Program-made: the position numbers and the translations under genes | Part shown: positions 41,601-53,600 of the stretch, piece by piece | How the letters are laid out: each line of letters begins with the position of its first letter | Position numbering within the stretch: position 1 is the first letter of the stretch | Notes under the pieces: generated by a model | What the model saw: only the letters and a program-made list of their open reading frames with translations | Told to the model about the DNA's origin: nothing | Database searches by the model: none | NCBI GenBank assembly: GCA_958299035.1 | Contig: CATQJL010000223.1 | Span: forward strand, 47,046,162-47,110,161 | Source of the DNA: Cylicocyclus nassatus | Taxonomy: Eukaryota; Nematoda; Chromadorea; Rhabditida; Strongylidae | Direction of reading: 5' to 3' | DNA: 64,000 nucleotides

Positions 41601-44600
41601 TGAATCAGAAGCAACAACGAGTGGTTCGACGCTAACTAGCTCTGCAGCCGAGACTAGCACTGCCACGGAAACAACGAGTGAGCAAGGAACAGGCAGCTCC
41701 ACGATGGCTTCAACATCTGAATCAGAAGCAACAACGAGTGGTTCGACGCTAACTAGCTCTGCAGCCGAGACTAGCACTGCCACGGAAACAACGAGTGAGC
41801 AAGGAACAGGCAGCTCCACGATGGCTTCCACATCTGAATCAGAAGCAACAACGAGTGGTTCGACGCTAACTAGCTCTGCAGCCGAGACTAGCACTGCCAC
41901 GGAAACAACGAGTGAGCAAGGAACAGGCAGCTCCACTATGGCTTCCACATCTGAATCAGAAGCAACAACGAGTGGTTCGACGCTAACTAGCTCTGCAGCC
42001 GAGACTAGCACTGCCACGGAAACAACGAGTGAGCAAGGAACAGGCAGCTCCACGATGGCTTCAACATCTGAATCAGAAGCAACAACGAGTGGTTCGACGC
42101 TAACTAGCTCTGCAGCCGAGACTAGCACTGCCACGGAAACAACGAGTGAGCAAGGAACAGGCAGCTCCACGATGGCTTCCACATCTGAATCAGAAGCAAC
42201 AACGAGTGGTTCGACGCTAACTAGCTCTGCAGCCAAGACTAGCACTGCCACGGAAACAACGAGTGAGCAAGGAACAGGCAGCTCCACTATGGCTTCCACA
42301 TCTGAATCAGAAGCAACAACGAGTGGTTCGACGCTAACTAGCTCTGCAGCCGAGACTAGCACTGCCACGGAAACAACGAGTGAGCAAGGAACAGGCAGCT
42401 CCACGATGGCTTCCACATCTGAATCAGAAGCAATAACGAGTGGTTCGACGCTAACTAGCTCTGCAGCCGAGACTAGCACTGCCACGGAAACAACGAGTGA
42501 GCAAGGAACAGGCAGCTCCACGATGGCTTCAACATCTGAATCAGAAGCAACAACGAGTGGTTCGACGCTAACTAGCTCTGTAGCCGAGACTAGCACTGCC
42601 ACGGAAACAACGAGTGAGCAAGGAACAGGCAGCTCCACGATGGCTTCCACATCTGAATCAGAAGCAACAACGAGTGGTTCGACGCTAACTAGCTCTGCAG
42701 CCGAGACTAGCACTGCCACGGAAACAACGAGTGAGCAAGGAACAGGCAGCTCCACGATGGCTTCCACATCTGAATCAGAAGCAACAACGAGTGGTTCGAC
42801 GCTAACTGGCTCTGCAGCCGAGACTAGCACTGCCACGGAAACAACGAGTGAGCAAGGAACAGGCAGCTCCACGATGGCTTCCACATCTGAATCAGAAGCA
42901 ACAACGAGTGGTTCGACGCTAACTAGCTCTGTAGCCGAGACTAGCACTGCCACGGAAACAACGAGTGAGCAAGGAACAGGCAGCTCCACGATGGCTTCCA
43001 CGTCTGAATCAGAAGCAACAACGAGTGGTTCGACGCTAACTAGCTCTGCAGCCGAGACTAGCACTGCCACGGAAACAACGAGTGAGCAAGGAACAGGCAG
43101 CTCCACGATGGCTTCCACATCTGAATCAGAAGCAACAACGAGTGGTTCGACGCTAACTAGCTCTGCAGCCGAGACTAGCACTGCCACGGAAACAACGAGT
43201 GAGCAAGGAACAGGCAGCTCCACGATGGCTTCCACATCTGAATCAGAAGCAACAACGAGTGGTTCGACGCTAACTAGCTCTGCAGCCGAGACTAGCACTG
43301 CCACGGAAACAACGAGTGAGCAAGGAACAGGCAGCTCCACGATGGCTTCCACATCTGAATCAGAAGCAACAACGAGTGGTTCGACGCTAACTAGCTCTGC
43401 AGCCGAGACTAGCACTGCCACGGAAACAACGAGTGAGCAAGGAACAGGCAGCTCCACGATGGCTTCCACATCTGAATCAGAAGCAACAACGAGTGGTTCG
43501 ACGCTAACTAGCTCTGCAGCCGAGACCAGCACTGCCACGGAAACAACGAGTGAGCAAGGAACAGGCAGCTCCACTATGGCTTCCACATCTGAATCAGAAG
43601 CAACAACGAGTGGTTCGACGCTAACTGGCTCTGCAGCCGAGACTAGCACTGCCACGGAAACAACGAGTGAGCAAGGAACAGGCAGCTCCACGATGGCTTC
43701 CACATCTGAATCAGAGGCAACAACGAGTGGTTCGACGCTAACTAGCTCTGTAGCCGAGACTAGCACTGCCACGGAAACAACGAGTGAGCAAGGAACAGGC
43801 AGCTCCACGATGGCTTCCACATCTGAATCAGAAGCAACAACAAGTGGTTCGACGCTAACTAGCTCTGCAGCCGAGACTAGCACTGCCACGGAAACAACGA
43901 GTGAGCAAGGAACAGGCAGCTCCACGATGGCTTCCACATCTGAATCAGAAGCAACAACGAGTGGTTCGACGCTAACTAGCTCTGCAGCCGAGACTAGCAC
44001 TGCCACGGAAACAACGAGTGAGCAAGGAACAGGCAGCTCCACGATGGCTTCCACATCTGAATCAGAAGCAACAACAAGTGGTTCGACGCTAACTGGCTCT
44101 GCAGCCGAGACTAGCACTGCCACGGAAACAACGAGTGAGCAAGGAACAGGCAGCTCCACGATGGCTTCCACATCTGAATCAGAAGCAACAACGAGTGGTT
44201 CGACGCTAACTAGCTCTGCAGCCGAGACCAGCACTGCCACGGAAACAACGAGTGAGCAAGGAACAGGCAGCTCCACTATGGCTTCCACATCTGAATCAGA
44301 AGCAACAACGAGTGGTTCGACGCTAACTAGCTCTGCAGCCGAGACTAGCACTGCCACGGAAACAACGAGTGAGCAAGGAACAGGCAGCTCCACGATGGCT
44401 TCCACATCTGAATCAGAAGCAACAACAAGTGGTTCGACGCTAACTAGCTCTGCAGCCGAGACTAGCACTGCCACGGAAACAACGAGTGAGCAAGGAACAG
44501 GCAGCTCCACGATGGCTTACACATCTGAATCAGAAGCAACAACGAGTGGTTCGACGCTAACTAGCTCTGTAGCCGAGACTAGCACTGCCACGGAAACAAC

Positions 44601-47600
44601 GAGTGTGCAAGGAACAGGCAGCTCCACGATGGCTTCCACATCTGAATCAGAAGCAACAACGAGTGGTTCGACGCTAACTAGTTCTGCAGCCGAGACCAGC
44701 ACTGCCACGGAAACAACGAGTGAGCAAGGAACAGGCAGCTCCACGATGGCTTCCACATCTGAATCAGAAGCAACAACGAGTGGTTCGACGCTAACTAGCT
44801 CTGCAGCCGAGACTAGCACTGCCACGGAAACAACGAGTGAGCAAGGAACAGGCAGCTCCACGATGGCTTCCACATCTGAATCAGAAGCAACAACGAGTGA
44901 TTCGACGCTAACTGGCTCTGCAGCCGAGACTAGCACTGCCACGGAAACAACGAGTGAGCAAGGAACAGGCAGCTCCACGATGGCTTCCACATCTGAATCA
45001 GAAGCAACAACAAGTGGTTCGACGCTAACTAGCTCTGCAGCCGAGACTAGCACTGCCACGGAAACAACGAGTGAGCAAGGAACAGGCAGCTCCACGATGG
45101 CTTCCACATCTGAATCAGAAGCAACAACGAGTGGTTCGACGCTAACTGGCTCTGCAGCCGAGACTAGCACTGCCACGGAAACAACGAGTGAGCAAGGAAC
45201 AGGCAGCTCCACGATGGCTTCCACATCTGAATCAGAAGCAACAACGAGTGGTTCGACGCTAACTAGCTCTGCAGCCGAGACCAGCACTGCCACGAAAACA
45301 ACGAGTGAGCAAGGAACAGGCAGCTCCACTATGGCTTCCACATCTGAATCAGAAGCAACAACGAGTGGTTCGACGCTAACTGGCTCTGCAGCCGAGACTA
45401 GCACTGCCACGGAAACAACGAGTGAGCAAGGAACAGGCAGCTCCACGATGGCTTCCACATCTGAATCAGAAGCAACAACGAGTGGTTTGACGCTAACTAG
45501 CTCTGTAGCCGAGACTAGCACTGCCACGGAAACAACGAGTGAGCAAGGAACAGGCAGCTCCACGATGGCTTCCACATCTGAATCAGAAGCAACAACGAGT
45601 GGTTCGACGCTAACTAGCTCTGCAGCCGAGACTAGCACTGCCACGGAAACAACGAGTGAGCAAGGAACAGGCAGCTCCACGATGGCCTCCACATCTGAAT
45701 CAGAAGCAACAACGAGTGGTTCGACGCTAACTAGCTCTGCAGCCGAGACTAGCACTGCCACGGAAACAACGAGTGAGCAAGGAACAGGCAGCTCCACGAT
45801 GGCTTACACATCTGAATCAGAAGCAACAACGAGTGGTTCGACGCTAACTAGCTCTGCAGCCGAGACTAGCACTGCCACGGAAACAACGAGTGAGCAAGGA
45901 ACAGGCAGCTCCACGATGGCTTCCACATCTGAATCAGAAGCAACAACGAGTGGTTCGACGCTAACTAGCTCTGCAGCCGAGACTAGCACTGCCACGGAAA
46001 CAACGAGTGAGCAAGGAACAGGCAGCTCCACGATGGCCTCCACATCTGAATCAGAAGCAACAACGAGTGGTTCGACGCTAACTAGCTCTGCAGCCGAGAC
46101 TAGCACTGCCACGGAAACAACGAGTGAGCAAGGAACAGGCAGCTCCACGATGGCCTCCACATCTGAATCAGAAGCAACAACGAGTGGTTCGACGCTAACT
46201 AGCTCTGCAGCCGAGACTAGCACTGCCACGGAAACAACGAGTGAGCAAGGAACAGGCAGCTCCACGATGGCTTCCACATCTGAATCAGAAGCAACAACAA
46301 GTGGTTCGACGCTAACTAGCTCTGCAGCCGAGACTAGCACTGCCACGGAAACAACGAGTGAGCGAGGAGCAGGCAGCTCCACGATGGCTTACACATCTGA
46401 ATCAGAAGCAACAACGAGTGGTTCGACGCTAACTAGCTCTGTAGCCGAGACTAGCACTGCCACGGAAACAACGAGTGAGCAAGGAACAGGCAGCTCCACG
46501 ATGGCTTCCACATCTGAATCAGAAGCAACAACGAGTGGTTCGACGCTAACTAGCTCTGCAGCCGAGACTAGCACTGCCACGGAAACAACGAGTGAGCGAG
46601 GAGCAGGCAGCTCCACGATGGCTTACACATCTGAATCAGAAGCAACAACGAGTGGTTCGACGCTAACTAGCTCTGTAGCCGAGACTAGCACTGCCACGGA
46701 AACAACGAGTGAGCAAGGAACAGGCAGCTCCACGATGGCTTCCACATCTGAATCAGAAGCAACAACGAGTGGTTCGACGCTAACTAGCTCTGCAGCCGAG
46801 ACTAGCACTGCCACGGAAACAACGAGTGAGCAAGGAACAGGCAGCTCCACGATGGCTTCCACATCTGAATCAGAAGCAACAACGAGTGGTTCGACGCTAA
46901 CTGGCTCTGCAGCCGAGACTAGCACTGCCACGGAAACAACGAGTGAGCAAGGAACAGGCAGCTCCACGATGGCTTCCACATCTGAATCAGAAGCAACAAC
47001 GAGTGGTTCGACGCTAACTAGCTCTGCAGCCGAGACCAGCACTGCCACGGAAACAACGAGTGAGCAAGGAACAGGCAGCTCCACTATGGCTTCCACATCT
47101 GAATCAGAAGCAACAACGAGTGGTTCGACGCTAACTGGCTCTGCAGCCGAGACTAGCACTGCCACGGAAACAACGAGTGAGCAAGGAACAGGCAGCTCCA
47201 CGATGGCTTCCACATCTGAATCAGAAGCAACAACGAGTGGTTTGACGCTAACTAGCTCTGTAGCCGAGACTAGCACTGCCACGGAAACAACGAGTGAGCA
47301 AGGAACAGGCAGCTCCACGATGGCTTCCACATCTGAATCAGAAGCAACAACGAGTGGTTCGACGCTAACTAGCTCTGCAGCCGAGACTAGCACTGCCACG
47401 GAAACAACGAGTGAGCAAGGAACAGGCAGCTCCACGATGGCCTCCACATCTGAATCAGAAGCAACAACGAGTGGTTCGACGCTAACTAGCTCTGCAGCCG
47501 AGACTAGCACTGCCACGGAAACAACGAGTGAGCAAGGAACAGGCAGCTCCACGATGGCTTCCACATCTGAATCAGAAGCAACAACGAGTGGTTCGACGCT

Positions 47601-50600
47601 AACTAGCTCTGCAGCCGAGACTAGCACTGCCACGGAAACAACGAGTGAGCGAGGAGCAGGCAGCTCCACGATGGCTTACACATCTGAATCAGAAGCAACA
47701 ACGAGTGGTTCGACGCTAACTAGCTCTGTAGCCGAGACTAGCACTGCCACGGAAACAACGAGTGAGCAAGGAACAGGCAGCTCCACGATGGCTTCCACAT
47801 CTGAATCAGAAGCAACAACGAGTGGTTCGACGCTAACTGGCTCTGCAGCCGAGACTAGCACTGCCACGGAAACAACGAGTGAGCAAGGAACAGGCAGCTC
47901 CACGATGGCTTACACATCTGAATCAGAAGCAACAACGAGTGGTTCGACGCTAACTAGCTCTGCAGCCGAGACTAGCACTGCCACGGAAACAACGAGTGAG
48001 CAAGGAACAGGCAGCTCCACGATGGCTTACACATCTGAATCAGAAGCAACAACGAGTGGTTCGACGCTAACTAGCTCTGCAGCCGAGACTAGCACTGCCA
48101 CGGAAACAACGAGTGAGCAAGGAACAGGCAGCTCCACGATGGCTTCCACATCTGAATCAGAAGCAACAACAAGTGGTTCGACGCTAACTAGCTCTGCAGC
48201 CGAGACTAGCACTGCCACGGAAACAACGAGTGAGCAAGGAGCAGGCAGCTCCACGATGGCTTACACATCTGAATCAGAAGCAACAACGAGTGGTTCGACG
48301 CTAACTAGCTCTGTAGCCGAGACTAGCACTGCCACGGAAACAACGAGTGAGCAAGGAACAGGCAGCTCCACGATGGCTTACACATCTGAATCAGAAGCAA
48401 CAACAGGTGGTTCGACGCTAACTAGCTCTGCAGCCGAGACTAGCACTGCCACGGAAACAACGAGTGAGCAAGGAGCAGGCAGCTCCACGATGGCTTACAC
48501 ATCTGAATCAGAAGCAACAACGAGTGGTTCGACGCTAACTAGCTCTGCAGCCGAGACTAGCACTGCCACGGAAACAACGAGTGAGCAAGGAACAGGCAGC
48601 TCCACGATGGCTTCCACATCTGAATCAGAAGCAACAACAAGTGGTTCGACGCTAACTAGCTCTGCAGCCGAGACTAGCACTGCCACGGAAACAACGAGTG
48701 AGCAAGGAGCAGGCAGCTCCACGATGGCTTACACATCTGAATCAGAAGCAACAACGAGTGGTTCGACGCTAACTAGCTCTGTAGCCGAGACTAGCACTGC
48801 CACGGAAACAACGAGTGAGCAAGGAACAGGCAGCTCCACGATGGCTTACACATCTGAATCAGAAGCAACAACGAGTGGTTCGACGCTAACTAGCTCTGCA
48901 GCCGAGACTAGCACTGCCACGGAAACAACGAGTGAGCAAGGAACAGGCAGCTCCACGATGGCTTACACATCTGAATCAGAAGCAACAACGAGTGGTTCGA
49001 CGCTAACTAGCTCTGCAGCCGAGACTAGCACTGCCACGGAAACAACGAGTGAGCAAGGAACAGGCAGCTCCACGATGGCTTCCACATCTGAATCAGAAGC
49101 AACAACAAGTGGTTCGACGCTAACTAGCTCTGCAGCCGAGACTAGCACTGCCACGGAAACAACGAGTGAGCAAGGAGCAGGCAGCTCCACGATGGCTTAC
49201 ACATCTGAATCAGAAGCAACAACGAGTGGTTCGACGCTAACTAGCTCTGTAGCCGAGACTAGCACTGCCACGGAAACAACGAGTGAGCAAGGAACAGGCA
49301 GCTCCACGATGGCTTACACATCTGAATCAGAAGCAACAACAAGTGGTTCGACGCTAACTAGCTCTGCAGCCGAGACTAGCACTGCCACGGAAACAACGAG
49401 TGAGCAAGGAGCAGGCAGCTCCACGATGGCTTACACATCTGAATCAGAAGCAACAACGAGTGGTTCGACGCTAACTAGCTCTGCAGCCGAGACTAGCACT
49501 GCCACGGAAACAACGAGTGAGCAAGGAACAGGCAGCTCCACGATGGCCTCCACATCTGAATCAGAAGCAACAACGAGTGGTTCGACGCTAACTAGCTCTG
49601 CAGCCGAGACTAGCACTGCCACGGAAACAACGAGTGAGCAAGGAACAGGCAGCTCCACGATGGCTTCCACATCTGAATCAGAAGCAACAACAAGTGGTTC
49701 GACGCTAACTAGCTCTGCAGCCGAGACTAGCACTGCCACGGAAACAACGAGTGAGCGAGGAGCAGGCAGCTCCACGATGGCTTACACATCTGAATCAGAA
49801 GCAACAACGAGTGGTTCGACGCTAACTAGCTCTGTAGCCGAGACTAGCACTGCCACGGAAACAACGAGTGAGCAAGGAACAGGCAGCTCCACGATGGCTT
49901 CCACATCTGAATCAGAAGCAACAACGAGTGGTTCGACGCTAACTAGCTCTGCAGCCGAGACTAGCACTGCCACGGAAACAACGAGTGAGCAAGGAACAGG
50001 CAGCTCCACGATGGCTTCCACATCTGAATCAGAAGCAACAACGAGTGGTTCGACGCTAACTAGCTCTGCAGCCGAGACTAGCACTGCCACGGAAACAACG
50101 AGTGAGCAAGGAACAGGCAGCTCCACGATGGCTTCCACATCTGAATCAGAAGCAACAACGAGTGGTTCGACGCTAACTAGCTCTGCAGCCGAGACCAGCA
50201 CTGCCACGGAAACAACGAGTGAGCAAGGAACAGGCAGCTCAACGATAGTAACAGACGGAAGTGGTGTAGCTTTCAAAGCGAGCTACGATTTCACTACCAT
50301 AGCGGCAACAATGCTAAAAAGGATTGTCATGGATAGGATTTCACCACCAGGTATGTTTACTTCTTTCCCCAGCCAGTTTATGAATGGGTATCTGAGTGCA
50401 ATCTCTGTTCTGCAACGTCAGTCCATTGCGGTTCTTTTCGACTAAAAAGGGAGGTCAGGAGGGAAATTCAAACATGCTGCACACCAATAGATGCAGCATA
50501 AAACGCTAAATTCGAATCTTTTTTCCTTATTTGCTTAGCACATTTGTGACCCAAGTCATGAGCCATTAAATGCCATTACTTTGATAAGAGATCGTGCATG

Positions 50601-53600
50601 CAAAGCTCAAATTTGGCATTACTAGCCATGTTCGTCTTGCCAGGCCAAATCATGCTCTAGCTTACTTTGTATTTTTAAGGCCTAAAGATGAGCTTAAGGT
50701 GCAAAAAATGTGCTGAATTTCGTAGTTTTGATGTAGGATTATTTTGCAATAGAACTGCTCATAACTTCGTCCACAAAGGCGATAAGCAGATACGGAATTC
50801 AGATCCGAAGTCAGCGTTGAATGCATTGAATTGTAGGCAGCTTGCTTGGACTGGCCATTTGACGTTTGACCACTCCCTTATGGAAGGCTGTAATGACCCG
50901 TCATCTCCTAGATATTAGTTGGCCGCAAAAATAAAGTATATTTTGCGATAATTCGATTTGACAAGGTACAACCAGGGTCGGCAAGAGTTGTGGCCGCCGC
51001 ATACGACCTCCCCCTCCGTCATCATCGTTTATCTACCGTAGGCACGATATAAAGCCTACGAAACTTATCAGTAACATAATCGCAACTTTCATGTCAAATA
51101 ACACCTTGGGTCAAATTTTAGCGAATTCTGAGGGTTCCCAATATAGGCCACTAAGGTGAAGCGGTCATTTTCAAACGTGCATAGTGTATAAAGTGAATTG
51201 GCCACCTTTTTAAACTTAAGCACTATTCTCTATCTGTCCAAACCATGAATCCTGCTTCAAATAACTACCGAACTATGGAATTAGGAGTTAACCAAAGCTT
51301 GTTTGCCCCATTTTTAGTTTACCGTCGTTGTGCTGCAAACAGGATCAAGCGTGTTGATGCGATCCGGGACTTACGACTTATTAGTCGTAAGTCTTATGGA
51401 CTTATTAGCTTACTTCCTACCTCTTTCACAGTTTTTCCCGCGAAAAAAACCGCTTGAGCGCCGTCCAGAACGACGTCAAAAACGTGCATGAGCACTGTAG
51501 TTTGAAAATTCGTAACTAAGCCAGGCAAAGACTGAGAGGCTGCAAAGCACAGGTTCTGTAGTATAGTACCCAGACTATCCACAGAAAAAGTTTCAGCTCT
51601 TGAGGAGCAGTAAGCTCGAAAAAATTTAGATGCAACTCTCCCAAATTTAGATGCGATCTTAAAAAAGCAAAACTGAGATTTTTGAGTAAAATTTTGTAAC
51701 CTACCAGAGAAGTTATAAAACAGCCTGCAATTTTTATGAGAGAAAGTAGGAGGATGGCTTCATATTACAGCAGAATTGCAGCCAACAAGCTTCAATAGCT
51801 CCGAAGAAATTTAGATGCGACCCAGATACGACCCCTCTTTTCTAATTTTTGCTACCATACATAAAATCCTAAGAAAATCCACAGTTGACAGAATAACACC
51901 AAATTTTGCACTGATATAGCAGAGCATCTCCAAAGTACAGATAAATCATATAGGCCCGTGAAAAACATTACAAAAAGATTCAGAAGTTCATGATGGTCAC
52001 AGCTGGTAAAAATATTCGCTTTTGTCGAGTGTGTAAGACTTCAGGAAGGCTTCAGAGGCAAGATTTCTAGGGCAATCGGTACATTTAGCATTTTTATGAA
52101 ATCGTACATCCTTCAAAAGAGTTTTGAGCTCTTGTAAATGTTTTTTTTTTGAGAATTTCTACAGATTTTTTGTCTTTTTTATTCTGATTTCCACTTTTTC
52201 ATAGATTTATTGTAAAGAACAAAACTAACTATCTGCTTTTTGATTCCCTTTTAGGCTTAGAGTATTTTAGCCAAAGTATCTCCTCTTACGACTTCCCCCT
52301 CCCCACCTTAGGTACCCTCTTTACGATCCCCCGTTGCGACAGTCGCATCACAAGCTTGACCCTGGCTGCAACTATTGCTCAAGCGAAAGAAGACGAGTTC
52401 AGCTCTAATCACTTGCACAAAAGCAACCAAATCTTGGCTATCGATGTGTATATGTTTTGCGCTAAAATTTTTCTGGAGGTAATAGGGTGTGGCACAACCT
52501 CAGAAAAGCTGTGACTGCCACACCTTTTCTACAGGTTATGCCACACTCCTTGCCACTGTTAAACCATCTTCTTACAGCAAAAATTTCATTTGCGATCGTT
52601 TCTCTTAGGGGGGGGGGGGGGGGAGGAATTATATTCGTTTCTTATCTCTGCAAATGAAAGGGTGCGGAAATATTGGATCACGACGTGCCAAGTCTGCGCT
52701 ACTACGGGAACTGCGAGAAAAGGCGTTGAGAGTAAATTCATTTAATAGCCTAAACCTTATAACTTTCGCGAAAGTGATTTGAGCCTGATTGCTTCTCTAG
52801 TCTGAGATATTCAAAGCGAAAAATGGGACAAACGAGATTTTGGCTTGTTCTCAGTTCCACAGTTTGAAGGTTACTTAAAGTGGCCTAATGTGAGCAAGAA
52901 AGCAGCACTTCTTTGTAACAAGTGCAAAAAAGTAAGCTCACATTCGAAACAAATTCAACATGCTCGAAAATGACCATCCCACTTGGATGTCCCAGCAAGA
53001 AACCTCAGAATTCGCTAAAGTTGGCCCACACCTTGTCTATTTGGCATGTAGTTACGAAAATGGTGCCTTTATGCTTTTGTTTCTCTTTTAATATGCTTAC
53101 TGTTCGTATGCATTGATGGGTCAAAACATCAGTGTGCTAGTGCTTTGCATGATACCTATCTGATATTTAACGGAGAGGATCATGTTATCGCTATCATCAG
53201 CATCACTTTGATAACAACTCTCCCCCCCCCCATCCCTGACCGTTCAATACGACCCCCAGGTGTGGCACGCCAACTACACGCTTGACCCTGGCTACAACTT
53301 TGCCAGATCTCTTAGATAAGACTCTCAAAAGAGATAAATTTTTGCAAATAATAGTACATTCGCTCGTACCAATATGACAGACGAGGAGAAATTAATGCGC
53401 TAAACAAGGAAACTTTCCCAAAGTTCGCTTTCTTTTGGTATGGTAGTCAAAAATCTTTTGTTTGAGTCAATAGTACATGTGCAAATTGAAAGAGGTCTAA
53501 CGACGAATTTTCGCTGAGAGAAGAAGAAAATTTTGAAGTTGTCAACTTTTTTGTGTTTGATTACGGTGGGCCCGAAGACACAGTGTTTTCATTTTTTTTA

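Larger units (their letters stand above)
17066..50246 (+). repeat. 117-bp coding tandem array, about 283 copies
   Basis: The unit encodes TSTATETTSEQGTGSSTMAS then TSESEATTSGSTLTSSAAE (39 residues). The conserved ATG of TMAS is at 17131 in the first unit and at 50128 in the last complete one. The distance of 32,997 bases is 282 periods plus the 3 bases contributed by the two indel sites. Composition per unit: 12 Thr, 11 Ser, 5 Glu, 5 Ala, 3 Gly, one each of Gln, Met and Leu; no Pro, Cys, Lys, Arg or aromatic. Units from 17.07 to 20.28 kb and from 23.4 to 30.1 kb are almost identical. From 30.1 kb on, variants appear (TSKSE, EASTS, LTGSAAE, AESSTATE, SSVAE, MAYTSE, GAGSS, SERGAG) in repeating combinations. 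Because 117 is divisible by three, one antisense frame is also open for long stretches; I treat that as a by-product. Confidence 0.95.

Noticed and set aside
17066..50246. CRISPR-like or non-coding satellite reading of the array
   Set aside because: The units are contiguous without spacers, the period is a multiple of three, the sense frame stays open for hundreds of units, and the flanking exons join in phase. The setting is eukaryotic.
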